A DNA stretch of 64,000 nucleotides from Fundidesulfovibrio magnetotacticus (GCF_013019105.1 NZ_BLTE01000002.1:62001-126000), one strand, 5' to 3'. Counted from the stretch's first letter, positions 25,210-34,360 are shown. Numbers and translations: made by a program. Notes: generated by a model from the sequence alone, not told the origin.

Positions 25210-25991
25210 CCCCCCGCGTCCACTTCGTGGGGGCCGGACCCGGCGACCCGGAGCTCCTGACCCTCAAGGCCGCCCGACTGCTGGCCCGGGCCGATCTGGT
25301 GATCCATCCCGGCTCGCTCACGCCCAAGGCCGTCACGGACATGGCCGCGCCCGGCGCGAGAATCCTGGACAGCGCCTCCATGACCCTGGAGGAGACCCAC
25401 GCCGCCATCCGCGACACCGTGCTTGCGGGCGGCTTCGTGGTGCGCCTCCAGGCCGGGGACCCTGCCCTCTACGGCACCGTGGCCGAACAGGCCCGCCTCC
25501 TGGAGGCCGAGGGCATCGACTACGCCGTGGTGCCGGGCGTCACGGCGGCCTCGGCGGCCTCGGCGGCCCTGCGCATTCCCGCCACGGCCCCGGAGGTGAC
25601 CCAGACCCTGGTGCTCACGCGCCTGGCCGGGCGCACCCCCGTGCCCGAGGCCGAGAACCTGCGCGCCCTGGCCGCCCACAAGAGCGCCCTGGCCGTCTAC
25701 CTCTCGGCCCACATGCCCGAGGCCGTGCGCGAGGAGCTGCTGGCCGCCGGGCACGACCCCGCGACCACCGTGGCCGTGGCCCACCGCGTGGGCTGGCCCG
25801 AGCAGGAGCTGCACCTCTCCACCGTGCGGGACTTCCCCGAGCTGGTGCGCGCGCGCGGCCTCACCAGCCAGACCCTCTTCCTGGTGCTGCCCGGCCACCA
25901 GGCCGGGACGCGCTCGAAGCTCTACGACCCGGCCTTCGCCCACGGCGCGCGCCCGGCCCGCGAAGACAGCGGACGGAATACCCCATGCTGA
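25206..25991 (+). CDS. cobM: Cobalt-precorrin-4 C11-methyltransferase
   Basis: A 261-residue tetrapyrrole methylase (CobM/CbiF). Motifs: VHFVGAGPGDPELLTLKAARLL (5-26), RLQAGDPALYGTVAEQ and VVPGVTAASAASAALRIPAT, all typical. It transfers a methyl from SAM to C11. The GTG at 25206 overlaps the preceding stop. The ASAASAA part of the protein is encoded by a threefold GGCCTCGGC tandem repeat near 25545-25571. yjbQ starts inside its last codons. Confidence 0.94.
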   Translation: MTPRVHFVGAGPGDPELLTLKAARLLARADLVIHPGSLTPKAVTDMAAPGARILDSASMTLEETHAAIRDTVLAGGFVVRLQAGDPALYGTVAEQARLLEAEGIDYAVVPGVTAASAASAALRIPATAPEVTQTLVLTRLAGRTPVPEAENLRALAAHKSALAVYLSAHMPEAVREELLAAGHDPATTVAVAHRVGWPEQELHLSTVRDFPELVRARGLTSQTLFLVLPGHQAGTRSKLYDPAFAHGARPAREDSGRNTPC

Positions 25992-26380
25992 CCCTCACCG
26001 TGACTACCTTGCGCCGCGAGGAGCTCAAGCCCATCACCCGCGACCTCCAGCAACTGGCGACCGCCAACGGCTGGAGCGAGGGCGTGCTCACGCTCTTCTG
26101 CCCCCACACCACGGCCGGGCTCACCGTGAACGAGAACGCCGACCCCGACGTGGCCCGCGACATGCTGGACATCCTGGCGCGCCTCGTGCCCCAGCGCGGC
26201 GGCTATCGCCACGCCGAGGGCAATTCCGACGCCCACGTGAAGGCCAGCCTCATGGGGCCGTCGCTTTCGCTCATCGTCTCAGGCGGCCGCATCCGCCTGG
26301 GCACGTGGCAGGGCGTCTACTTCTGCGAGTTCGACGGCCCCAGGGAGCGCACGCTCTGGGCGCAGTGGACCGGGACCTAG
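25985..26380 (+). CDS. YjbQ family protein (UPF0047, secondary thiamine-phosphate synthase)
   Basis: A 131-residue single-domain trimer-forming protein: VLTLFCPHTTAGLTVNENADPDVARDM (38-64) with the conserved His/Thr, HAEGNSDAHVKASLMGPS, and GTWQGVYFCEFDGPR. E. coli YjbQ has weak thiamine-phosphate-synthase activity; the physiological role is uncertain. It overlaps the cobM stop by 7 bp, so it is the last gene of the cobalamin unit. Confidence 0.9.
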   Translation: MLTLTVTTLRREELKPITRDLQQLATANGWSEGVLTLFCPHTTAGLTVNENADPDVARDMLDILARLVPQRGGYRHAEGNSDAHVKASLMGPSLSLIVSGGRIRLGTWQGVYFCEFDGPRERTLWAQWTGT

Positions 26381-27045
26381 GCGGACCATGCCTGCAGGCC
26401 CGCGCGGGGTCGCTCCTCACCCCGGAAGCGTGAACCGGGCGGGCCTTCTCCAACGCCTGGCCCTTTGCCCGGGAGCTGCCCGGTCCCTGCGGCCCGCGAC
26501 CGCTCCCCCGGAGCGACGGCCCCGACAAGCCGCGTTAACGCCCGCCTCCCCGCTTCAAAAGGACATCGCCGGGGCCTGCGCGGGCGCGGCGGAAAAGCCG
26601 GGCAAACGCATCTTCTGAACCACACTTCGAAGCCGTTGATGCGAGGCATGACGACACACCTCAGCGACCAAAAGGGTCGAGAAGTTTTCCACGATAGTCG
26701 AGTTTGTTTACACCCCCGCCCCTGGACGAATGGCCCGATCTGGATTCTCAACCATCCCAGACAATGGGGGAATCACGAATCATTTCCCCCTCCCTTCTCA
26801 AATCCCACCGCCTCAAGGCATCCTCGAGATGCCCCGGTATGTCGCGACAGACACACGTACTCTGCCGCAAACCGCTAAAATGTCCATTGATCCTAGGCAA
26901 AAGGCAGGCATTCGTCGCGAACTTCAGCCATCGGTTTCACCTTGAGCACATCCGCCCGGCTTCAACAGAGCCAGGTTTTCAGGTCTATTTGCCGATCCTC
27001 CAGGAACAATATTTGCTTAGGACAGAGCCAGTTCGCGTACTACAA
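26381..27045. other. Long gap with base-composition shift, no gene recognised
   Basis: About 665 bp without a convincing gene. The left 240 bp keep the high GC of the genome; from about 26620 the sequence becomes clearly AT-richer and stays so to about 28360. Open frames here show no family resemblance, lack good ribosome binding sites and have host-unlike composition, so I treat them as noise. No tRNA, IS inverted repeats or integrase remains were found. Confidence 0.6.
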
Positions 27046-27046
27046 A

Positions 27047-27072
27047 ACCAGATCAGACTAATCTTGTCTGGT
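27047..27072. promoter_or_regulatory. Nested inverted repeat upstream of the sigma-54 promoter
   Basis: ACCAGA (27047-27052) pairs with TCTGGT (27067-27072), and inside it CAGAC (27054-27058) with GTCTG (27066-27070). The symmetry ends exactly at the -24 element, so it may be a regulator site or a stem; which is unknown. Confidence 0.35.
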
Positions 27073-27087
27073 GGCTTCTCAATTGCA
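27072..27087 (+). promoter_or_regulatory. Candidate sigma-54 promoter of the PEP-CTERM gene
   Basis: TGGC (27072-27075) and TTGCA (27083-27087) keep the strict GG-N10-GC spacing of -24/-12 promoters (consensus TGGCACG-N4-TTGCA). Transcription would start near 27098, 58 bp before the ATG. PEP-CTERM/exopolysaccharide genes are often RpoN-dependent through PrsR-type activators, which supports the call. Confidence 0.6.
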
Positions 27088-27155
27088 TTGCTTTTCATCA
27101 CCACAGACACATACAGAGTACACCCAGGAACAAGCCACGCCCAAGGAGACAACGA

Positions 27156-28367
27156 ATGAAAACAATCCTTTTTCTCGCCATGCTCCTTGTCCCGGTATGC
27201 TCCCATGCCCAGACAAGCAGCACATTTAACTTTACATACAATTTTGACAAGCTGAGCATTCTAGGGGCCACTCCGCAACCTATCCAGGGAAACTTCACTG
27301 GCAATGCAACATTTGAAATAACATTCAGCAACATAGTAACAGGAACATACTCAAGCCAAGCGAACTCTGGCCAGTACTGGAACTCGACAGGAACAAAGAA
27401 CGCGACATCAACAATTGATCCCATCTGGAAGCCCGCAGAGATGGGCAGCATAAAAGAATCTTCTGTCGTTGTAAGCGACCTGATGGACAGTGCAACACAT
27501 TCATACGCAAACACATCAATGGTGTCATTTATAAGCAACTATTTCAAACCTGCGTCCGACAACACATGGAATGCCGCCAGCCTTTCCATCGAAGGCCTGC
27601 TCCAAGGACCAATCGCTGACAAGTTTTCGTATGACTTTGTAGTCGCGACCACAAATTCAATTGGGTCTAACTTCACTGCAAGGGGGGGACTCGTCCCGGT
27701 AACCCTCGTGGGAAGCCAACTCATCCAACAGACAGCATACTACGAATATTCGGGGACCGCCTTTCTGAACAAAGCCATTGCGAATTTCACATCCAGCGGA
27801 TCAGGCGGGAAAGATGACCCGTACCTGCCGACCTCCGTGGACATTACAACATCCCCCGGAGCACCGCTTGTTGAATATGGATTTTCAGTGGAGTCGACAC
27901 CAGGCACGATGACATACATCGACCCTGTAGTGGCCGTCGGATACGACTATAAGACAGACGACGGAGCACTGATACAAGCAATCAACCTGCCGAACATCGG
28001 AGACGGTCTCTACAATATTTACACCTTCGACAGCTCCGGAGACCTGTTTCAGGTTGCAAAGGATTGGTCATGGACGCAGGACTTCAATTTTAGCGGAACA
28101 GGCGTCAACAAATTTCGTGTCGACGGCATAGAAACTGGAGCAGGACTGGATCCAGGCGACTTCAACGCTTTCAATACCGGTCTTTTGTATTCTATCGAGG
28201 GAACGCATCGCGTAACCATGACGGCCTTGACCGTAGACACGGACAATCCACCTTCCGCAACTCCTGAGCCAGGGACCATGCTGCTGATGAGCCTTGGCGC
28301 CGCGGGCGTCGCCTTCATGAAGCGTCGCCGCGGCGCGATGAATTCCAACCCTGGACGTGCGCTCTAG
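27156..28367 (+). CDS. PEP-CTERM sorted exported protein
   Basis: A 403-residue secreted protein: signal peptide MKTILFLAMLLVPVCSHA before QTSSTFNF, a Thr/Ser/Asn-rich beta-type body, and the C-terminal sorting signal TPEPGTMLLMSLGAAGVAFMKRRRG (about 371-395): the PEP motif, a membrane helix and a basic cluster, cut by exosortase (EpsH/XrtA). AAGGAG precedes the ATG. Its roughly half A+T composition contrasts sharply with its neighbours, suggesting acquisition by transfer. No exosortase or polysaccharide gene is in the window. Confidence 0.85.
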   Translation: MKTILFLAMLLVPVCSHAQTSSTFNFTYNFDKLSILGATPQPIQGNFTGNATFEITFSNIVTGTYSSQANSGQYWNSTGTKNATSTIDPIWKPAEMGSIKESSVVVSDLMDSATHSYANTSMVSFISNYFKPASDNTWNAASLSIEGLLQGPIADKFSYDFVVATTNSIGSNFTARGGLVPVTLVGSQLIQQTAYYEYSGTAFLNKAIANFTSSGSGGKDDPYLPTSVDITTSPGAPLVEYGFSVESTPGTMTYIDPVVAVGYDYKTDDGALIQAINLPNIGDGLYNIYTFDSSGDLFQVAKDWSWTQDFNFSGTGVNKFRVDGIETGAGLDPGDFNAFNTGLLYSIEGTHRVTMTALTVDTDNPPSATPEPGTMLLMSLGAAGVAFMKRRRGAMNSNPGRAL

Positions 28368-28396
28368 CCAGGTCGCCATCCGCTTGAAAATTCATA

Positions 28397-28434
28397 AGGC
28401 CCGGCCCCTTCGCGGGGACCGGGCCTCGTTCGTT
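28397..28434. terminator. Bidirectional terminator between the PEP-CTERM gene and valS
   Basis: Stem AGGCCCGG (28397-28404) with CCGGGCCT (28419-28426), extended inside by CCCC/GGGG, followed on the plus strand by CGTTCGTTTC and on the minus strand by TATGAATTTT. It serves both convergent genes. Confidence 0.75.
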
Positions 28435-28475
28435 TCTTCGCGCCGCTGCCGTGCGGCAGCCGCAGCCCTTCGCGC

Positions 28476-31130
28476 CTAGCCCCGGAGGCCCTCGATGCGC
28501 GCGCGCAGCTCTTCGAGCTTGGCAACCTTCTCGCGCAGCATCTCGCCCTTTTCGCGCTCCTTGGCCACCACCTCGGCCGGGGCGCGGGCCGTGAAGTCCT
28601 CATTGGCCAGCTTGCGGCCCACGATCTCGGCCTCCTTGGCGGTCTTGGCCAGCTCCTTGCCCAGGCGCGCCAGCTCCGCGTCGAAGTCCACCGCGCCCGC
28701 CAGGGGCACGAACACCGCGTTGCCGCCCGCGGCCGCGCTGGCCGAGGCCTTGGGCGCGGCCACGCCGGGACCGGCCGTGAACGTGGCCAGGCGCGCCAGG
28801 GACATGATCAGCCGCTCGTTGCCCAGGAGCACGGAGAGGTCCGCCGCGTCGGCGGTGCGCACCAGGCAGTCGAGCTTCAGGCCCGGGCTGATGGAGAGCT
28901 CCGAGCGGATGTTGCGCACGCTCACCACCACCTCGCGCACCAGGTTCATGGCCGCCTCGGCCTCGGGGCGCACGCAGGCGGGACGCGCCGCCGGGTAGGC
29001 CACCTTGGAGAGGTCCTTCTCGGCGTGGCCGGGCAGGTGACTCCAGATCTCCTGGGTGACGAAGGGCATGAAGGGGTGCAGGAGCGTGAGCAGCTCCGAG
29101 AGCACCGTCCACAGGCAGCGCTCGGCCACGGCCTTGGCCTGGGGGTCGTCCCCGGAGAAGTCGGTCTTGATCATCTCCAGGTACCAGTCGCAGAACTCCA
29201 GCCAGAGGAAGGAATAGAGCCCCTGGGCGGCCTCGTTGAAGTGGTAGCCCTCCAGGGCCGGTCCGGTGGCGGCCTTCACGGCCTCCAGGCGGTGCAGGAT
29301 CCAGGCGTGGTGCAGGGGCAGGCCCTCGGCGTCCAGGTCCGCCGCCGGGATCTCGGCGGGCAGGTTCATCAGCGAGAAGCGCGCCGCGTTCCAGAGCTTG
29401 TTCACGAAGTGGCGGTAGCCTTCGATGCGGTCTTCCGAGAGGCGGATGTCGCGCCCCATGGCCGCGAAGGCCGCCAGGGTGAAGCGCAGGGCGTCGGTGC
29501 CGAACTTGTCGATCATCACGAGCGGGTCGATGACGTTGCCCGTGGACTTGGACATCTTCTTGCCCTCGCCGTCGCGCACCAGGGCGTGGATGTACACGTC
29601 GCGGAAGGGCACCTCGCCCATGAAGTGCTGGCCCATCATCATCATGCGGGCCACCCAGAAGAAGAGGATGTCGAAGGCCGTCACCAGCACCGAGGTGGGG
29701 TAGAAGGCCGCGAGCTCCGGGGTCTTGTCCGGCCAGCCCAGGGTGGAGAAGGGCCACAGGGCCGAGGAGAACCAGGTGTCCAGCACGTCCTCGTCCTGGT
29801 TGAGCGCGCCGCCGCAGGCGCAGGCCGCGGGGTCTTCCCGCGAGACGACGAGCTGGCCGCAGGCCTGGCAGGTCCAGGCCGGGATGCGGTGCCCCCACCA
29901 GATCTGGCGGGAGATGCACCAGTCGCGGATGTTGTCCAGCCAGTGGTAGTAGGTGCTGGTCCACTGGTCGGGGACGATGCGGGTGCGCCCGTCCTCCACG
30001 GCCTTGCGCGCCACCTGGGCCAGGGGGCCGGCCTTCACGAACCACTGGGGGGAGACGTGGGGCTCGATGACGGTCTTGCAGCGGTAGCACTCGCCCACGG
30101 AGTGGTCGTGCTCTTCCTTCTTCACCAGGAAGCCCTGCTCCTGGAGGGCCTCCAGCACCTTCTTGCGGCACTCCTCGCGGGTGAGGCCCGCGAAGTCCGG
30201 CCCGGCGGCGGCGTTCATGCGGCCCTGGCCGTCCATCACCTGGAGCAGCTCCAGGGCGTGGCGCCGTCCCAGCTCGAAGTCGTTCATGTCGTGGGCCGGG
30301 GTGACCTTGAGCGCGCCGGTGCCGAACTCGCGGTCCACGTAGGCGTCCGCGATCACGGGAATCAGGCGGTCGGTGAGCGGCAGCCTGACCATCCTGCCCA
30401 CGAAGGCGGCGTAGCGCTCGTCCTCGGGGTGCACGGCCACGGCGGTGTCGCCCAGCATGGTCTCGGGGCGGGTGGTGGCCACCACCAGCTCGCCGGAGCC
30501 GTCGGCCAGGGGGTAGCGGATCTGGTAGAGGCCGCCCTTTTTCGGGGCGTGCTCCACTTCCAGGTCGGCCAGGGCGGTCTGGCAGCGGGGGCACCAGTTG
30601 ATGATGTAGTCGCCCTTGTAGATCAGGCCTTCCTCGTAGAGGCGCACGAACACCTCGCGCACGGCGCGCGAGAGGCCCTCGTCCATGGTGAAGCGTTCGC
30701 GGGTCCAGTCCACGCTGGCGCCCATGCGCCGGATCTGGTTGAGGATGCGCCCGCCGTAGTCCTTGCGCCACTCCCACACCTTCTCCACGAAGGCCTCGCG
30801 GCCCAGCGCCTGGCGCGTGACGCCCTCCTTGCCCAGGGAGCGCTCCACCACGTTCTGGGTGGCGATGCCCGCGTGGTCCGTGCCCGGCACCCAGAGCACC
30901 TTGCGGCCCTTCTGGCGCATGTGGCGGCAGAGGATGTCCTGGATGGTCAGGTTGAGGGCGTGGCCCATGTGCAGGGCCCCGGTGACGTTGGGCGGCGGGA
31001 TGACGATGGAGAAGGGTTCGCCTTGGGCCTGGGGGTCGGCCGTGCCGGCCCCGGATTCGCGCCAGAATTCGAGCCAGCGGGCCTCGACCTCGGCGGGTTC
31101 GTAGCCTTTGGCAAGGGTGGTGTCGGACAT
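28476..31130 (-). CDS. valS: Valyl-tRNA synthetase
   Basis: An 884-residue class I tRNA synthetase. HIGH-type motif HMGH in PPPNVTGALHMGHAL (46-60); KMSKS motif in KKMSKSTGNVIDP (about 521); a CP1 editing domain between; a Cys-rich zinc-like patch (CQACGQL...CACGG); and the C-terminal ValRS coiled coil (ELARLGKELAKTAKEAEIVG...) that contacts tRNA. The ATG at 31130 has AGGAG upstream. Confidence 0.97.
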   Translation of the reverse strand: MSDTTLAKGYEPAEVEARWLEFWRESGAGTADPQAQGEPFSIVIPPPNVTGALHMGHALNLTIQDILCRHMRQKGRKVLWVPGTDHAGIATQNVVERSLGKEGVTRQALGREAFVEKVWEWRKDYGGRILNQIRRMGASVDWTRERFTMDEGLSRAVREVFVRLYEEGLIYKGDYIINWCPRCQTALADLEVEHAPKKGGLYQIRYPLADGSGELVVATTRPETMLGDTAVAVHPEDERYAAFVGRMVRLPLTDRLIPVIADAYVDREFGTGALKVTPAHDMNDFELGRRHALELLQVMDGQGRMNAAAGPDFAGLTREECRKKVLEALQEQGFLVKKEEHDHSVGECYRCKTVIEPHVSPQWFVKAGPLAQVARKAVEDGRTRIVPDQWTSTYYHWLDNIRDWCISRQIWWGHRIPAWTCQACGQLVVSREDPAACACGGALNQDEDVLDTWFSSALWPFSTLGWPDKTPELAAFYPTSVLVTAFDILFFWVARMMMMGQHFMGEVPFRDVYIHALVRDGEGKKMSKSTGNVIDPLVMIDKFGTDALRFTLAAFAAMGRDIRLSEDRIEGYRHFVNKLWNAARFSLMNLPAEIPAADLDAEGLPLHHAWILHRLEAVKAATGPALEGYHFNEAAQGLYSFLWLEFCDWYLEMIKTDFSGDDPQAKAVAERCLWTVLSELLTLLHPFMPFVTQEIWSHLPGHAEKDLSKVAYPAARPACVRPEAEAAMNLVREVVVSVRNIRSELSISPGLKLDCLVRTADAADLSVLLGNERLIMSLARLATFTAGPGVAAPKASASAAAGGNAVFVPLAGAVDFDAELARLGKELAKTAKEAEIVGRKLANEDFTARAPAEVVAKEREKGEMLREKVAKLEELRARIEGLRG

Positions 31131-31194
31131 GTGCTCACTCCTTTGGAACGGCCGCGCAATAGCCTGTTTTGCGCCAGTTGTCACCGTGGTCGGG

Positions 31195-32457
31195 ATGGGG
31201 CACAACGGGGCCATGTTGGCCGTGCTCTGGGACGAAGCCCACCTCTGGGGCGTGCTGCTGGCGCGCTCGCTCGCGGCCATGGGCGCAAACGTGCGCCTGC
31301 TGCGCGCCCACGAGGCCGCCAGGGGCCACCTGGAGGCCCACCCCCCGGCCGCGCTGGTGGTTCCGGGCGGCTTCTCCAGCCGCAAGGCCGCCAGCCTCGG
31401 GGGACGCGGCCTGGAGGCCATCCGGCGCTACGTGGCCGCAGGAGGGGCCTATTTGGGCATCTGCGGCGGCGCGGGCCTGGGCCTCACGGTGCCCGGCGGC
31501 CTGGCGCTCTGCCCCTGGACGCGCGAGCCCTTCCCCAAGCGCATCCAGCACTTCGCCAGCGGCAACGTGGTGCTCCACCCCCAGGAATCGGCCTTCACGC
31601 CCACGGGGCTCTCCGCGCCCCTGGCCCCCGTGTGGTGGCCCGCCACCTTCCGGCCCCACGGCCAGGGGGTGGAGGTGGTGGCGCGCTACGGCGAGCCCGG
31701 CCCCGGCTTCATGATGGCCGACATCCCCCTGGCGCTCATCCCGGAGCAGGTGCTGGAAGACTGGGAGGCGCTCTACGGCGTGCGCCTGGCCCCGGCCTTC
31801 GCCCCGGGCGACCCCTGCGTGGCGGCGGGGAGCTTCGGCCGGGGGCGCTACGTGCTCTCCCACGCGCACCTGGAATCGCCCGGCGCGCCCGAGGCCAACG
31901 CCTGGCTGGCGCACATGCTCTCCGAACTCTCGGGCCTGGAGCTGGCCCCCGCCCCCGCGCCCGCCTGGGCCATCGGGCTTAGGCCGCCCGCCTGGGACGA
32001 CCCGGCCCTGACGCGCGCCCTGGAGCTGATGCTGGGGGTGGTGGAGCTGGGCCGGGCCCACGGGCTCTTCACCTGGCGCGAGAGCTGGCTGCTGGGCTGG
32101 CGGCAGGGGCTGCCCGGCGCGCAGATCTCGGGCGTCCTGGCCATGCTGGACCACGCCCGGAGCCTCTCACCCACCGACGAGGCCCTGTCCTTCCTGGAGC
32201 GCCGTCGCAGGGGCTTCGCGCGCGATTCGGAGCTGCTGGCGCGCGGGCTCTCGGGCTACCTGCTGGCCGAGCGCCTGGCCCTGACGCTCTCCCGGGTGGA
32301 CCCCGAGGCCGTGCCCGAGCGCGGCCTGCGCGAGGCGCGCTTCACGCTCTTCGGCCCCCCCCCCGGGGCGGGCGGCACGGCCGGGGGCCTGTGCGGGCGC
32401 GTGCTGGACGTTCTTGAGGAAGCCATCTGCCTGTGCGGACGGCAGAAATCCGGATAG
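31195..32457 (+). CDS. BPL_N (glutamine-amidotransferase-like) domain protein
   Basis: About 420 residues. The N-terminal half (to about 250) is the class I glutaminase-like fold of the 'biotin-protein ligase N-terminal' domain, with the nucleophile elbow GGAYLGICGGAGLGL (Cys near 88) and VPGGFSSRKA upstream. The C-terminal 160 residues are helical and unassigned. The start is uncertain: ATG 31195 or 31213, neither with a strong ribosome site. Divergent from valS. BPL_N proteins have no settled function; this one lacks any biotin-ligase catalytic domain. Confidence 0.75.
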   Translation: MGHNGAMLAVLWDEAHLWGVLLARSLAAMGANVRLLRAHEAARGHLEAHPPAALVVPGGFSSRKAASLGGRGLEAIRRYVAAGGAYLGICGGAGLGLTVPGGLALCPWTREPFPKRIQHFASGNVVLHPQESAFTPTGLSAPLAPVWWPATFRPHGQGVEVVARYGEPGPGFMMADIPLALIPEQVLEDWEALYGVRLAPAFAPGDPCVAAGSFGRGRYVLSHAHLESPGAPEANAWLAHMLSELSGLELAPAPAPAWAIGLRPPAWDDPALTRALELMLGVVELGRAHGLFTWRESWLLGWRQGLPGAQISGVLAMLDHARSLSPTDEALSFLERRRRGFARDSELLARGLSGYLLAERLALTLSRVDPEAVPERGLREARFTLFGPPPGAGGTAGGLCGRVLDVLEEAICLCGRQKSG

Positions 32458-32462
32458 CCCGG

Positions 32463-32519
32463 TTGACGCGATTCCTTATGCGGTTTAGCGTCCCGGTACA
32501 TCTCTCTAAGACGTACCGG
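32463..32519 (+). promoter_or_regulatory. cstA promoter and leader inverted repeat
   Basis: TTGACG (32463-32468), 17-bp spacer, TAGCGT (32486-32491), then a 7-bp inverted repeat CCGGTAC-N13-GTACCGG (32493-32499, 32513-32519) at the expected transcription start. It could be an operator or a leader hairpin ahead of the AAGGAGG ribosome site. Confidence 0.55.
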
Positions 32520-32545
32520 CCAAACCAGCATGAAGGAGGTTTTTC

Positions 32546-34357
32546 GTGAACGCCTTGACCCTGGTCTTTGCCTCTCTTTGCGTCTTCGCCATCGCCTACC
32601 GCTTCTACGGACTTTTTTTCGTCCGCAAGGTCCTGGGGGTCAAGCCCGAGCGGCCCACCCCCGCCGTCAAGATGGCTGACGGCGTGGACTATGTGAAAAC
32701 CAACAAATTCGTGCTGTTCGGCCACCACTTCGCGGCCATCGCGGCGGCGGGTCCGCTGCTTGGGCCGGTGCTCGCGGCGCAGTTCGGCTACATGCCGGGC
32801 GCATTGTGGATCCTGGTGGGCTGCGTGGTGGCCGGGGCCGTGCACGACTCGGTGGTGCTCTTCGCCTCGGTGCGCCACCGGGGGCAGAGCCTAGCCTACA
32901 TCGCAACCCAGGAGATCGGGAAGGCTACCGGCTCCGTGGCCTCGGTGGCCGTGCTCTTCATCCTCATCCTCACCCTGGCGGGGCTTTCCCTGGCCGTGGT
33001 GAACGCCATGTTCCACAGCCCGTGGGGCACCTTCACGGTGTTCGCCACCATTCCCATCGCGCTCTTGATGGGCGTCTACCTCCACGTCTGGCGCGACGGC
33101 GACGTGAAAGGCGCGTCCATCCTGGGCGTGGCGCTCCTGGTGCTGGCCATCCTGGCCGGACCCCACGTGGTGGAGAACCCCACCCTGGCGGGGATGTTCA
33201 CCATGTCGCGCAACAACATCGCCATCTCGATCCCCATCTACGGCTTCATCGCCTCGGTGCTCCCGGTGTGGCTGCTCCTGTGCCCGCGCGACTATCTTTC
33301 CACCTACCTGAAGATCGGCACCATCGCCATGCTGGCCATAGGCATCTTCTGGGTGCGCCCGGACCTTCTGATGCCCGCCACCACGCAGTTCGTCTCCGGC
33401 GGCGGCCCCATCATCCCCGGGCCGGTGTTCCCCTTCCTGTTCATCACCATCGCCTGCGGGGCCATCTCGGGCTTCCACGCCATCATCGGCTCGGGCACCA
33501 CGCCCAAGATGATCGGCTCCGAGGGCGACATCCTCTTCGTGGGCTACGGGGCCATGCTCACCGAGGGCTTCGTGGCCATCATGGCGCTCATCGCGGCCTG
33601 CGTGATGGTCCCGGCCGACTACTTCGCCATCAACGCTCCGGCAGCCGCCTTCGAGAAGCTGGGCATGGCCGTGGTGAACCTCCCCGAGCTCTCCACCGCC
33701 GTGGGCGAGAAGCTCCAGGGCAGGCCCGGCGGCGCGGTGTCGCTGGCAGTGGGCATGGCCTACATCTTCTCTTCCGTGCCCTTCATGAAGGGCCTCATGG
33801 CCTACTGGTACCACTTCGCCATCATGTTCGAGGCAGTGTTCATCCTTACCGCCGTGGACACCGGCACCCGCGTGGGCCGCTTCTTCCTCCAGGAAATGAT
33901 CGGCCAGTTCGTGCCCAGGTTCGCCGAGAAGCGCTGGTGGCCCGGCATCGTGATCACCAGCGGCATCTTCACCTTCTCCTGGGGCTATCTGGTCTATACC
34001 GGGGACATCGGCACCATCTGGCCGCTCTTCGGCATGTCCAACCAGCTTCTGGCCGCCGTGGGCCTGCTCATCGGCACGACGCTCCTCATCCGCATGAACA
34101 AGGCCCGCTACGCCTGGATGACCGCCGTCCCGGGCCTTTCCCTGGTGTGCATCACCATGTACGCGGGATTCCTGCAGATCACCAACACCTACCTGCCCAA
34201 GAACATGTACCTCCTGGCCACCATGGCCATCATCGTCATGTGCCTGATGACCATCGTCATCGTCAGCGCCTTCCGCCGCTGGATGCAACTGCTCTCCGTG
34301 AAGCAGCCCGTGCCCGACGCCTACGGCGAGCCCGTGCTCGACGTGGTGCCCGAGTAG
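32546..34357 (+). CDS. cstA: CstA family carbon-starvation protein / pyruvate carrier
   Basis: A 603-residue polytopic inner-membrane protein of the CstA family (E. coli CstA and BtsT take up peptides and pyruvate). Signature segments: GHHFAAIAAAGPLLGPVLAAQFGYMPGALWILVG (about 59-92), GAVHDSVVLFASVRHRGQSL, FHAIIGSGTTPKM, and the C-terminal TRVGRFFLQEMIG and FGMSNQLLAAVGLL. It is shorter than the E. coli proteins (about 700) but complete at both ends. GTG start with AAGGAGG. The lactate-use operon just downstream supports pyruvate as substrate. Confidence 0.92.
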   Translation: MNALTLVFASLCVFAIAYRFYGLFFVRKVLGVKPERPTPAVKMADGVDYVKTNKFVLFGHHFAAIAAAGPLLGPVLAAQFGYMPGALWILVGCVVAGAVHDSVVLFASVRHRGQSLAYIATQEIGKATGSVASVAVLFILILTLAGLSLAVVNAMFHSPWGTFTVFATIPIALLMGVYLHVWRDGDVKGASILGVALLVLAILAGPHVVENPTLAGMFTMSRNNIAISIPIYGFIASVLPVWLLLCPRDYLSTYLKIGTIAMLAIGIFWVRPDLLMPATTQFVSGGGPIIPGPVFPFLFITIACGAISGFHAIIGSGTTPKMIGSEGDILFVGYGAMLTEGFVAIMALIAACVMVPADYFAINAPAAAFEKLGMAVVNLPELSTAVGEKLQGRPGGAVSLAVGMAYIFSSVPFMKGLMAYWYHFAIMFEAVFILTAVDTGTRVGRFFLQEMIGQFVPRFAEKRWWPGIVITSGIFTFSWGYLVYTGDIGTIWPLFGMSNQLLAAVGLLIGTTLLIRMNKARYAWMTAVPGLSLVCITMYAGFLQITNTYLPKNMYLLATMAIIVMCLMTIVIVSAFRRWMQLLSVKQPVPDAYGEPVLDVVPE

Positions 34358-34360
34358 ACC

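Noticed and set aside
25545-25571. Threefold GGCCTCGGC tandem repeat in cobM
   Set aside because: In frame and encodes Ala-Ser-Ala in a loop of the methylase; normal low-complexity coding sequence.
26465-27159. Small open frames in the AT-rich leader of the PEP-CTERM gene
   Set aside because: No ribosome sites, no domain pattern and shifting composition; they overlap each other and the sigma-54 promoter.
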